From positions 62,001-126,000 of the forward strand of contig JBPBPL010000007.1 in assembly GCA_050954285.1 (NCBI GenBank): a stretch of 64,000 bases of DNA. The letters are read 5' to 3'. The translations under genes were made by a program, and so were the position numbers. This stretch comes from Mucilaginibacter_A sp050954285. Lineage in GTDB: Bacteria > Bacteroidota > Bacteroidia > Sphingobacteriales > Sphingobacteriaceae. Shown here in pieces: positions 53,794 to 62,265 of the stretch (positions are counted from its first letter, which is position 1; every line of letters begins with the position of its first letter). The notes under the pieces were generated by a model. It did not search any database. It was not told where the DNA came from and saw only the letters and a list, made by a program, of their open reading frames with translations.

Positions 53794-54285
53794 TTATTTT
53801 TCGTCTGCCGATGGGCCGTAAAGTCCCGGAACAGGAATGTCGTTCATCCGCAGATAAACTGTCAGTTGCCCGCGGTGATGAATCAGGTGGTTCATGATGA
53901 TCGAACGCAAAACCTGTATCCGTGGCATATCAAAAATTACGTGCTCTCCGTTTGATAGCTTCCAGTTAGTCAGCAAAACTTCATCAGAGGCATTTTCAAG
54001 CGCAGCCAAAGCATTTGCCAGATAATCTTTCTGATTTTGCAGGAGTTCAGCCTGTGTTTCTGCCGGTTTTGGTTGTTGGCTAATAGAAAAATCCATGCTT
54101 TCTGTTTGGATAACTGGTGTGATCCAGGCAGTAAGCTGAACAATGTGATTGGCTAAAGCGCCAAAGCTCATACTTTTTTCATGTGGTTTCCAGCTGAATT
54201 TTTCATCAGGAATGCGTTCAAAAACTTTTTCGCTTGAGGCTGATTCGCGCTTCAATTCTTGAATAAATGCTTCGTTTAAGGCCAT
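53794..54285 (-). CDS. DinB superfamily protein
   Basis: 163 residues, four-helix DinB fold. The putative metal His are in GALANHIVQL, in MNHLIHHRGQLTVYL (HxxxHRGQ signature), with YGPSADEK at the end. DinB-fold proteins include mycothiol- and bacillithiol-dependent transferases and other metalloenzymes; the reaction here is unknown. Confidence 0.9.
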   Translation of the reverse strand: MALNEAFIQELKRESASSEKVFERIPDEKFSWKPHEKSMSFGALANHIVQLTAWITPVIQTESMDFSISQQPKPAETQAELLQNQKDYLANALAALENASDEVLLTNWKLSNGEHVIFDMPRIQVLRSIIMNHLIHHRGQLTVYLRMNDIPVPGLYGPSADEK

Positions 54286-54336
54286 TTTTTATTGTTTATA
54301 TTAAAATGTAGATTGATATGAATAGAGATTAATAGG

Positions 54337-54362
54337 ATGCTTCTTTTATCGGGTAAAAATTC
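54337..54362. repeat. Dispersed element at the purD 3' end
   Basis: ATGCTTCTTTTA (54337-54348), TCGGGT, AAAAATTC, immediately after the purD stop on the minus strand. Confidence 0.85.
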
Positions 54363-55635
54363 AGATCAGGTCAAAACCGATATCTTTTCTAAACTGCATC
54401 CCGTCAAAATAAATCCGGGCAGCATCCAATGTAGCTTGTTGCAATGCGTTGAACATTGTATCCTGCAAACTTGTTACAGCTAAAACCCGTCCGCCGGAAG
54501 TTTTAATTTCTCCGTTTTCAAGCTTCGTTCCAGCCTGAAAAACAATGGATCCGCGCACGTTTTCAATGCCGGTAATGGTTCTGTTTTTCAAATATTCCCC
54601 CGGGTAACCGCCAGCAACACACATCACCGTTGCCGCGATCTGATCGGAGATTTTCAGGTTGATCTGATCCAGTTTTTCTTCGGCAACAGCTTGTAAAATT
54701 TCTACCAGATCGTTTTCAATTCGAGGCAAAACTGATTCTGTTTCCGGGTCGCCCATGCGGCAATTGTATTCGATTACGTAAGGTTCGCCGCCGCAATTCA
54801 TCAAACCAATAAAAATGAAACCTTTATACGGCAGGTTGTCTTTTTGCAAACCCTGCATCGTCGGAATCACGATGCGTTCTTCTACTTTCCGCATAAAAGT
54901 TGCATCGGCAAATGGCACCGGCGAAACCGCACCCATTCCGCCCGTATTCAAACCGGTATCACCTTCGCCAATGCGTTTGTAATCTTTTGCTTCGGGCAAA
55001 ATTTTATAGTTTTTACCATCAGTCAGCACAAAAACAGAAAGCTCAATTCCCTGCAAAAACTGCTCAACCACTACTTTAGAACTGGCTTCGCCAAATTTGG
55101 CATCGCGTAGCATGGCCGTTAATTCGTGTTGCGCTTCTTCCCAGCTGGTGCAAATTAAAACGCCTTTTCCGGCAGCTAAACCATCTGCTTTCAACACAAT
55201 TGGCAAACCGTGTGTGGCGAGGTAAGCTAATCCTTCATCCAAAGTTTCCGGCGTAAAGGTTTTGGAAGCCGAAGTTGGAATACTGTTTTTAAACATGAAT
55301 TCTTTGGAGAAATCCTTGCTGCCTTCCAGTTGTGCAGCAGCTTTTTGCGGACCGATAACCGGAACGTTTTTCAGGAAATCATCTGCCAGAAAGAAATCAT
55401 GAATGCCTTTTACCAGCGGTTCTTCCGGGCCAACCAGCACCAGATCGATGCTGTTTTTATGCACTAAATTTTTGATTCCTTCAAAATCATTTACATTCAG
55501 GTCAATGTTTTGACCGTAAATTCCGGTTCCGGCATTACCGGGAGCGATAAATAATTGATCGCATTTTGGGCTTTGCGATAATTTCCAGGCAAAAGCACTT
55601 TCCCTTCCGCCGGAACCAAGGAGCAGGATATTCAT
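54361..55635 (-). CDS. purD: Phosphoribosylamine-glycine ligase
   Basis: 424 residues, family length. GSGGRESAFAWKL at the start, DLVLVGPEEPLVKGI, the ATP-grasp segment LPIVLKADGLAAGKGVLIC, YKGFIFIGLM and YVIEYNCRMGDPETESVLP. It makes glycinamide ribonucleotide in purine synthesis. Two GT-type dispersed cores are in frame (55280, 55448), each writing KNSI (FKNSIPTSASK and VHKNSIDLVL). It is divergent from secA. Confidence 0.97.
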   Translation of the reverse strand: MNILLLGSGGRESAFAWKLSQSPKCDQLFIAPGNAGTGIYGQNIDLNVNDFEGIKNLVHKNSIDLVLVGPEEPLVKGIHDFFLADDFLKNVPVIGPQKAAAQLEGSKDFSKEFMFKNSIPTSASKTFTPETLDEGLAYLATHGLPIVLKADGLAAGKGVLICTSWEEAQHELTAMLRDAKFGEASSKVVVEQFLQGIELSVFVLTDGKNYKILPEAKDYKRIGEGDTGLNTGGMGAVSPVPFADATFMRKVEERIVIPTMQGLQKDNLPYKGFIFIGLMNCGGEPYVIEYNCRMGDPETESVLPRIENDLVEILQAVAEEKLDQINLKISDQIAATVMCVAGGYPGEYLKNRTITGIENVRGSIVFQAGTKLENGEIKTSGGRVLAVTSLQDTMFNALQQATLDAARIYFDGMQFRKDIGFDLI

Positions 55636-55780
55636 GAGGTCAAAGATAGAACTTGAATGAGTGTTTTGTAGGTAAGCTGCAATAAATCTGTTAGAAATCC
55701 GTATTTTTACCTGCCATTATGACTTCGGTTACCACTGGCGTAATTGTTGCAAACGGAGTATTTATCTTAGAGATTACAAC

Positions 55781-58700
55781 ATGTTAGGATTTATTAGTAA
55801 ACTTTTCGGAAATAAGTCCGATAGAGATGTTAAAGGTGTACAGCCATTAGTAGAAAAAATAAAAGCAGAATTTGCTAAGCTGGATCAGATCAGCAATGAT
55901 GAGTTACGTGCAAAAACATTGGATTTTAAAGCACGTATTCAAGCAGGTTTAGAAAAAATAGATGCTGAAGTAAAAGCAGCTAAAGATGAAGCGGAAAGCG
56001 ACCAGACGTTAGAAGTTAACCGTAAAGTAGAGCTTTATACGGAAATTGATAAGCTTGAAAAAGACCGTAATAAAGAACTGGAAGTTATCCTGATGGAAAT
56101 TTTGCCGGAAGCTTTTGCGGTGGTAAAAGAAACAGCGCGCCGATTAGCTAACAACAAAACCTTAGAAGTTACTGCTACAGATTTTGATCGTGAACTGGCT
56201 TCTTATAAAAAGAATGTGCTAATTGTTGGCGACAAAGCAATTCATCATAACACCTGGATTGCTGCCGGAAATGAAGTTACCTGGAATATGGTGCATTATG
56301 ATGTGCAGCTAATTGGTGGCGTAGTTTTGCATGAGGGGAAAATTGCTGAAATGGCAACTGGTGAAGGAAAAACGTTGGTAGCTACTTTGCCAGCTTATTT
56401 AAATGCACTGGCTGGGCAAGGTGTACATATCGTTACCGTGAATGATTATTTGGCTCGTCGGGATAGTGAGTGGATGGGGCCATTGTATGAGTTTCATGGT
56501 TTATCAGTTGACTGTATTGACCGGCACGAACCAAATTCGGAAGAACGTAGAAACGCTTATTTAGCAGATATTACCTTCGGCACAAATAATGAATTCGGTT
56601 TTGATTATCTGCGTGACAATATGACACGCAGCCCGGAAGAATTAGTGCAGCGTAAACTGCATTTTGCGATGGTGGATGAAGTCGATTCAGTTTTGATTGA
56701 TGACGCCCGCACGCCGCTGATTATTTCCGGACCGGTTCCTCGTGGTGATGAACATGAGTTTTATGATCTGAAACCACGCATTGAGCGTTTGGTAAATGCA
56801 CAAAAAAGTTATGTAACCGGAAAATTGAATGAAGCTAAAAAGCAGATAGCAGAAGGTAAATCAGGCATAGATGAAGGTGGTTTAGCTTTGCTTCGCGCAC
56901 ATCGGGGTTTGCCTAAAAATAAAGCATTAATTAAGTTTTTGAGTGAGAATGGTATCAAACCGGTGCTTAACAAAACTGAAAATTACTATATGCAGGATCA
57001 GAATAAAGAAATGCCGAAAGTAGATACGGAACTTTATTTTGTAATTGATGAAAAAAACAATCAGGTTGAACTAACAGAAAAAGGTATTGAGCTGATTACA
57101 ACTTCCGGCGAAGACCCGCACTTTTTTGTAATGCCAGATGTGGGAACAGAAGTGGCCGAGATTGAAAAATCAGGTTTATCAGCTGAAGAAAAGGTAGCTA
57201 AAAAGGACGAGTTAATGCGCGACTTCTCGATAAAATCAGAGCGTATCCATTCCGTTAACCAGTTGCTAAAAGCTTATACTTTGTTTGAAAGAGATACAGA
57301 ATACATTCTGGATGATGGCAAAGTAAAAATTGTGGATGAGCAAACCGGCCGTGTGTTGGATGGCCGCCGGTATTCCGATGGTTTGCACCAGGCAATTGAA
57401 GCTAAAGAAAATGTAAAAGTAGAAGATGCTTCACAAACTTTTGCAACTGTTACCTTGCAAAACTACTTCCGAATGTACCATAAATTATGTGGTATGACAG
57501 GTACAGCCGTTACAGAAGCGGGTGAATTTTGGGAAATTTACAAGTTGGATGTAGTTGAAATTCCAACGAATACCCCGGCAAGCCGTTCTGATCGTCAAGA
57601 TTTAGTTTATCGTACCATTCGCGAAAAATACAATGCTGTTGCAGATGAAATTGTAGCCTTAACACAAGCTGGCCGTCCGGTTCTTGTAGGTACTACTTCG
57701 GTAGAAATCTCAGAATTATTAAGCCGGATGCTTAAACTTCGTGGTATTAAACATAATGTGCTGAATGCTAAAATGCACCAGAAAGAGGCAGATATTGTAG
57801 CCGAAGCAGGTAAAAGAAGCACCGTTACCATTGCAACCAATATGGCTGGTCGTGGTACAGATATTAAATTGGGGGAAGGCGTAAAAGATGTTGGCGGTTT
57901 GGCCATTGTTGGTACAGAGCGTCATGAATCTCGTCGTGTTGACAGGCAGTTGCGTGGCCGTTCTGGTCGTCAGGGCGATCCGGGTTCTTCCCAGTTCTTT
58001 GTTTCATTGGAAGATGATTTGATGCGTTTATTCGGTTCAGAGCGTATTTCTGGCCTGATGGTAAGAATGGGAATTGAAGATGGCGAAGTAATTCAGCATT
58101 CTATGATTTCCAAATCTATCGAACGCGCGCAGAAAAAAGTAGAAGAAAATAACTTCGGTGTGCGTAAACGTTTGCTGGAGTATGATGACGTGATGAATTC
58201 ACAACGTACCGTAATTTACACGCGGCGTAAAAATGCTTTGTTTGGCGAACGGCTTGATGTCGATCTGAACAACACCATTTTTGATGTCACAGAAGATGTT
58301 GTAACCGAATATAAAGACGCGAATAATTACGAAGGTTTCCAACTGGAAATGATCCGTTTATTTTCTGTCGATACAGAAATTACTGCGGATGAATTTGCCG
58401 GAAAGAATGTACCAGGTTTGGTAGAAAAAGCTTTTCATGAAATTACGGATTATTACAAACGCAAATCAGAAGCAATTGCCAAACAGGCTTATCCGGTTTT
58501 GAAAGACGTTTATGATACACGTGGCAATATGATCGAAAATATCATTGTGCCGTTTACCGATGGCGTTCATGGCATTCAGGTAGCCGTTCCATTGCAAAAA
58601 GCGGTTGAAAATGATGGCCATGAAGTGTTGAAATCCTTCGAAAAGAATGTGGTTCTAACTTTTATTGATGATGCCTGGAAAGAACATCTGCGCGAAATGG

Positions 58701-59089
58701 ACGAACTGAAGCAATCGGTACAAAATGCGGTTTACGAGCAAAAAGATCCACTTTTGGTATATAAATTCGAAGCGTTTGAACTGTTCCGCCAGATGCTGAC
58801 GAATGTGAACAAGGAAATTGTAAGTTTTCTGTTTAAAGGAGGCATCCCGGTACAGCAACAACCGGAAGAAATCCGCGAAGCGAAACCTGAACCGAAACTG
58901 GATATGCGCCAGATGCGCGTTACCAAACCGCAACTGGTTCACGAAACCAACGACGTGCCAGATGAAGATACGCGCGAATTGCAAAAACCAATGCCGGTAA
59001 AAGTAGAACAGAAAATCGGACGTAATGACCCTTGTCCTTGCGGAAGCGGCAAGAAATATAAAAACTGCCATGGTGTTGGAGCTGCATAA
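55781..59089 (+). CDS. secA: Protein translocase ATPase SecA
   Basis: 1,102 residues, long as usual in Bacteroidota because of an insertion in the nucleotide-binding domain. Walker A MATGEGKTLVATLPAYLN, AMVDEVDSVLIDDARTPLI (DEAD-like Walker B), TIATNMAGRGTDIKLGEGV and the Zn-finger tail GRNDPCPCGSGKKYKNCHG. It drives preproteins through SecYEG. One dispersed core (57811-57822) writes KRS in AGKRSTVTIATN, a position where homologues vary. The gene is followed by a dispersed pair. Confidence 0.99.
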   Translation: MLGFISKLFGNKSDRDVKGVQPLVEKIKAEFAKLDQISNDELRAKTLDFKARIQAGLEKIDAEVKAAKDEAESDQTLEVNRKVELYTEIDKLEKDRNKELEVILMEILPEAFAVVKETARRLANNKTLEVTATDFDRELASYKKNVLIVGDKAIHHNTWIAAGNEVTWNMVHYDVQLIGGVVLHEGKIAEMATGEGKTLVATLPAYLNALAGQGVHIVTVNDYLARRDSEWMGPLYEFHGLSVDCIDRHEPNSEERRNAYLADITFGTNNEFGFDYLRDNMTRSPEELVQRKLHFAMVDEVDSVLIDDARTPLIISGPVPRGDEHEFYDLKPRIERLVNAQKSYVTGKLNEAKKQIAEGKSGIDEGGLALLRAHRGLPKNKALIKFLSENGIKPVLNKTENYYMQDQNKEMPKVDTELYFVIDEKNNQVELTEKGIELITTSGEDPHFFVMPDVGTEVAEIEKSGLSAEEKVAKKDELMRDFSIKSERIHSVNQLLKAYTLFERDTEYILDDGKVKIVDEQTGRVLDGRRYSDGLHQAIEAKENVKVEDASQTFATVTLQNYFRMYHKLCGMTGTAVTEAGEFWEIYKLDVVEIPTNTPASRSDRQDLVYRTIREKYNAVADEIVALTQAGRPVLVGTTSVEISELLSRMLKLRGIKHNVLNAKMHQKEADIVAEAGKRSTVTIATNMAGRGTDIKLGEGVKDVGGLAIVGTERHESRRVDRQLRGRSGRQGDPGSSQFFVSLEDDLMRLFGSERISGLMVRMGIEDGEVIQHSMISKSIERAQKKVEENNFGVRKRLLEYDDVMNSQRTVIYTRRKNALFGERLDVDLNNTIFDVTEDVVTEYKDANNYEGFQLEMIRLFSVDTEITADEFAGKNVPGLVEKAFHEITDYYKRKSEAIAKQAYPVLKDVYDTRGNMIENIIVPFTDGVHGIQVAVPLQKAVENDGHEVLKSFEKNVVLTFIDDAWKEHLREMDELKQSVQNAVYEQKDPLLVYKFEAFELFRQMLTNVNKEIVSFLFKGGIPVQQQPEEIREAKPEPKLDMRQMRVTKPQLVHETNDVPDEDTRELQKPMPVKVEQKIGRNDPCPCGSGKKYKNCHGVGAA

Positions 59090-59108
59090 ACGAGTTTCAA
59101 AACACACA

Positions 59109-59585
59109 ATGGCACCCATAAATTTATACGATAAAAGAAGCATCCGAAAAAAGTTATCTTTTCTGATGCTTCTTTTATCGATGTTTTTTCTAACTACATT
59201 TTCCTTTGCACAAACACGCGGCCAGGTAGAAGTGATTAAAGATTCGCGAATCGATTCGATCATTGCCCATCGTTTAATCGCCACAAAATCTCCTTTAGGA
59301 AAAACCGGCAGCAGTTCTGGCTACGGTTATCGTGTGCAGTTTTTCATCAGTCCGAACCGAAATGAAATCTATTCCAAACAGGCTGCTTTTAATCAGTTGT
59401 ATCCAGATTTGCGCACCTACATCATTTATCAGGAACCGAATTATAAAATTAAAGCGGGAGATTTCAGGACACGGCTGGAAGCGCAAAAGCTGATGCGTGA
59501 TATTCGTCCGCAATTTCCCACCTTGTTTTTGGTTTCCGAAAAAATTAATGTTCCTAAACTCGATCCAATCGATGCTAAAAATTAA
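59109..59585 (+). CDS. SPOR-like secreted protein; signal peptide encoded by repeats
   Basis: 158 residues from the ATG at 59109. The N-terminal part MAPINLYDKRSIRKKLSF plus MLLLSMFFLTTFSFAQ works as a signal peptide with a basic start, but it is written almost wholly by two inverted copies of the dispersed element (59122-59179). The mature part has a SPOR-type domain (YGYRVQFFISPNRNEIY, KIKAGDFRTRLEAQKLMRDI), which binds denuded peptidoglycan. Alternative start: the ATG at 59166, inside the second copy (MLLLSMFF). Its 3' end overlaps the amidohydrolase gene by 14 bp. Confidence 0.7.
   Translation: MAPINLYDKRSIRKKLSFLMLLLSMFFLTTFSFAQTRGQVEVIKDSRIDSIIAHRLIATKSPLGKTGSSSGYGYRVQFFISPNRNEIYSKQAAFNQLYPDLRTYIIYQEPNYKIKAGDFRTRLEAQKLMRDIRPQFPTLFLVSEKINVPKLDPIDAKN
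59119..59183. repeat. Inverted pair of dispersed elements in the SPOR gene start
   Basis: AAATTTATACGA, core TAAAAGAAGCAT (59132-59143), 22 bp, core ATGCTTCTTTTA (59166-59177), TCGATG. Twelve-base arms can pair. The pair lies just after secA. Confidence 0.9.
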
Positions 59586-60756
59586 AATACAGGAGTTTGC
59601 CAAAAATATCCATCAGGATGTAATTGCCAACCGCCGACATTTGCACCAACATCCGGAACTTTCTTTTCACGAAGAAAATACGTATCAGTTCGTCGCTTCC
59701 AAGCTGGATGAACTGGGAATTGCTCACGAACGCATGGCTGGAAACGGATTAGTTGCTTTATTAAAAGGCGAAAAACCGTCTGATCAGGTTGTAGCTTTGC
59801 GTGGTGATATGGATGCTTTGCCAATTTTGGAAGCGAATGATGTTCCATATAAATCTCAAAATCCGGGTGTGATGCACGCTTGCGGCCACGATGTGCATAC
59901 GTCATCATTATTGGGAACAGCCAGTATTTTGAACCAGTTAAAATCAGAATTTGGCGGAACGGTAAAGTTTATTTTTCAGCCTGCGGAAGAAAAACTACCG
60001 GGTGGAGCAAGCCTGATGATTGCAGAAGGCGTACTGGAAAATCCAAAACCACAAGCCGTAATCGGGCAACATGTGATGCCTTTGATTGATGCCGGAAAAG
60101 TAGGTTTTCGTGCCGGAAAATACATGGCCTCTACGGATGAACTTTATGTTACCGTAAAAGGAAAAGGCGGACATGGCGCGCAGCCGCAGCAAAATATCGA
60201 TCCAGTAATTATTACAGCACATATTTTAACTGCTTTGCAACAAGTAGTTAGCCGTTTTGCAGATCCGAAATCGCCGTCTGTGCTGTCTTTTGGAAAAGTG
60301 ATTGCCAATGGTGCCACTAACGTTATCCCAAATGAAGTTTATCTGGAGGGAACTTTTCGCACAATGGATGAAAAATGGCGGGAAGAAGCCCATATCCGCA
60401 TGAAAAAAATGGCGGAAGGCATGGCTGAAAGTATGGGTGGCAGCTGCGATTTTGAGATTAGAAAAGGTTATCCTTTTTTAATCAACGAAGAAAAGCTAAC
60501 TGCAAGTACGCGTGCTTTTGCAGAAGATTATCTGGGAAAGGAAAATGTGCTGGATCTGGATATTTGGATGGCTGCGGAAGATTTTGCTTACTATTCACAA
60601 GTGGCAGACGCGTGTTTTTATCGTTTGGGAACCAGAAATGAAGAACGCGGAATCACTTCATCCGTGCATACGCCAACTTTTGATGTGGATGAAAGTTCGC
60701 TGGAAGTGAGTACCGGTTTGATGGCTTACTTAGCCTTGAAACAGTTAGGAAATTAA
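59572..60756 (+). CDS. M20 family amidohydrolase (N-acyl-L-amino acid/hippurate hydrolase-like)
   Basis: 394 residues. RRHLHQHPELSFHEENT at the start, GDMDALPI, MHACGHDVHTSSLLG (metal His and Asp), PAEEKLPGGASLMI (catalytic Glu) and the C-terminal HTPTFDVDESSL with a metal His. It hydrolyses N-acyl amino acids, releasing the amino acid. The ORF could extend to 59497, but the ATG at 59572 (MLKIKIQEF), overlapping the SPOR gene by 14 bp, fits the family. Confidence 0.95.
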   Translation: MLKIKIQEFAKNIHQDVIANRRHLHQHPELSFHEENTYQFVASKLDELGIAHERMAGNGLVALLKGEKPSDQVVALRGDMDALPILEANDVPYKSQNPGVMHACGHDVHTSSLLGTASILNQLKSEFGGTVKFIFQPAEEKLPGGASLMIAEGVLENPKPQAVIGQHVMPLIDAGKVGFRAGKYMASTDELYVTVKGKGGHGAQPQQNIDPVIITAHILTALQQVVSRFADPKSPSVLSFGKVIANGATNVIPNEVYLEGTFRTMDEKWREEAHIRMKKMAEGMAESMGGSCDFEIRKGYPFLINEEKLTASTRAFAEDYLGKENVLDLDIWMAAEDFAYYSQVADACFYRLGTRNEERGITSSVHTPTFDVDESSLEVSTGLMAYLALKQLGN

Positions 60757-60758
60757 CA

Positions 60759-61727
60759 ATGCTTCTTTTAGCATATAAAAAGCCTACTTTTATTGTCCTG
60801 CTTGTACTTGGGATTTTTTGTGCTGAGAAAGGTGAGGCTCAACAAATCAACCGCTTTAATCCGGACACAGTTAAAACCATTGTGGTGGATTCTGCGGTGG
60901 CAACCATACGTGGAAGGAAAGGATTAAATGCCCAGGATTTTATCGATCAGATTTTGCGGGACACCAGCTTTTACGAAGCATTCCGGAATATGAAAAAGTA
61001 TGCTTTTACGGCCGAGAACCGCGTTTATACTTATGATAAAAATGATAAAGTAGATGGTAAGATTTATCGGAAACTAAAGCATAGTAATATTGCCGGATCG
61101 CATAAAATTCAATATTTGGCTAAACGCGATAGCGGACAGGTTTTTAAGCGCAATGGTAAATATGAATTATATACCACCGAAATGTTTGATTACATTTTTA
61201 TGAATGCTTACAATTCTGATTTCATAAAAGGCGGAGATTCGCCCAACTCCGGAGGCAAAAATGAATCTTACAAAGACAAGTTGAAAACCTTGATTTTCAG
61301 TCCGGGCCGGCCGGTAAGCGGTATTCCTTTTATCAGTAAAAAAACAGAAATCTTCTCCCCGGAAATGAAGAACTTGTATCGTTATGAGTTTGCAAAAGGT
61401 ACTTATCTGGATTCTATTCCGGTTTATCGTTTTAAAGTGATACAGCGGTCCGGTTTAAATGATGATCAGAAAGATGACGTCATGATTAAAGAACTGACTA
61501 CTATTTTTGACCGCCGTAATTTTCAAATTTTAGGACGTTATGTGGATATGAAATTTAAGAATTTTGTAATAGAGTTTAATGTACAAATGAATATTGAATT
61601 GAATCGTTTTGATGGAGAATTATTGCCGACGAAAATTACTTATCAAGGAAACTGGGATGTGCCTTTTCACAAAGAAGAACGTGCAAGTTTTCTGGTTCTA
61701 CACAAAGATTATCAGGCAGAAAAGTGA
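60759..61727 (+). CDS. Secreted protein of unknown function; start codon supplied by a repeat
   Basis: 322 residues. The first codons ATGCTTCTTTTA (MLLL) are an exact dispersed core (60759-60770), and no other start lies before the hydrophobic stretch FIVLLVLGIFCAEKGEAQ, which makes a signal peptide. The mature part has no domain I recognise (ENRVYTYDKNDKVDGKIYRK, YRFKVIQRSGLNDDQ). It begins 2 bp after the amidohydrolase stop, so it is probably co-transcribed with it. Confidence 0.75.
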   Translation: MLLLAYKKPTFIVLLVLGIFCAEKGEAQQINRFNPDTVKTIVVDSAVATIRGRKGLNAQDFIDQILRDTSFYEAFRNMKKYAFTAENRVYTYDKNDKVDGKIYRKLKHSNIAGSHKIQYLAKRDSGQVFKRNGKYELYTTEMFDYIFMNAYNSDFIKGGDSPNSGGKNESYKDKLKTLIFSPGRPVSGIPFISKKTEIFSPEMKNLYRYEFAKGTYLDSIPVYRFKVIQRSGLNDDQKDDVMIKELTTIFDRRNFQILGRYVDMKFKNFVIEFNVQMNIELNRFDGELLPTKITYQGNWDVPFHKEERASFLVLHKDYQAEK

Positions 61728-61734
61728 TAATTTA

Positions 61735-62259
61735 TTAATCTAACTTTTTCTCCATCAACCAATCCTGCTGTATATCATTACCCAGTTTAAATTGTAAAAC
61801 ACCGGTTTTTACAAATCCCCATTTGTGATAAAAGTTAATTGCTTTCTGGTTATTTTCCCAAACGCCAAGTATCAGTTTTTGAGCCTGATTTTTTAAAGCA
61901 AAATCAATTGCAAATTGCATCAAACTTGCGCCAACCTTTTGATTATGATAAGCTTTAGCCACATATAATCTGGAAAGTTCTGCCGTTTTTATTCCGGTAA
62001 AAGAAGCATCCGTTTGATTAAGGATCACTTTCATACAACCGATTGGCATACTGTTTTTATCGGCATAAAAACAGTATACAGCTGGATCTGATAATTCCTG
62101 AATGATCTTTTCAACGCTAAAACTTTCGGCCAGATATTGCGCCATATCCTGCGGATTGTTGAATTCAGCAAAAGTTTCTGAAAACAAATCAGCACCCAGC
62201 TTGGCAAATTCGGCAGCTTCTTCGGGGTTTACTTTGCGGATAGTGATTTCAGGATTCAT
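61735..62259 (-). CDS. GNAT family N-acetyltransferase with repeat-derived segments
   Basis: 174 residues. The acetyl-CoA motif is AKAYHNQKVGASLMQFAIDFA (Q/RxxGxG/A), with LILGVWENNQKAINFYHKWGFV near the C-terminus. Three dispersed cores lie in the first half: a dyad at 62048-62077 writes VYCFYADKNSMPIG, and one at 61998-62009 writes DASFTGIKT. The acceptor substrate is unknown. The gene is 6 bp downstream of asnS on the same strand. Confidence 0.85.
   Translation of the reverse strand: MNPEITIRKVNPEEAAEFAKLGADLFSETFAEFNNPQDMAQYLAESFSVEKIIQELSDPAVYCFYADKNSMPIGCMKVILNQTDASFTGIKTAELSRLYVAKAYHNQKVGASLMQFAIDFALKNQAQKLILGVWENNQKAINFYHKWGFVKTGVLQFKLGNDIQQDWLMEKKLD
62048..62077. repeat. Intragenic dyad of the dispersed element
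   Basis: ATACTGTTTTTA (62048-62059), spacer TCGGCA, TAAAAACAGTAT (62066-62077): 13-bp perfect arms, in frame within the GNAT gene. Confidence 0.9.
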
Positions 62260-62265
62260 CTGGCT

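Noticed and set aside
55718..55786. Short ORF MTSVTTGVIVANG in the purD-secA divergent region
   Set aside because: Only 22 codons, overlapping the secA start, with no supporting features; more likely leader sequence.
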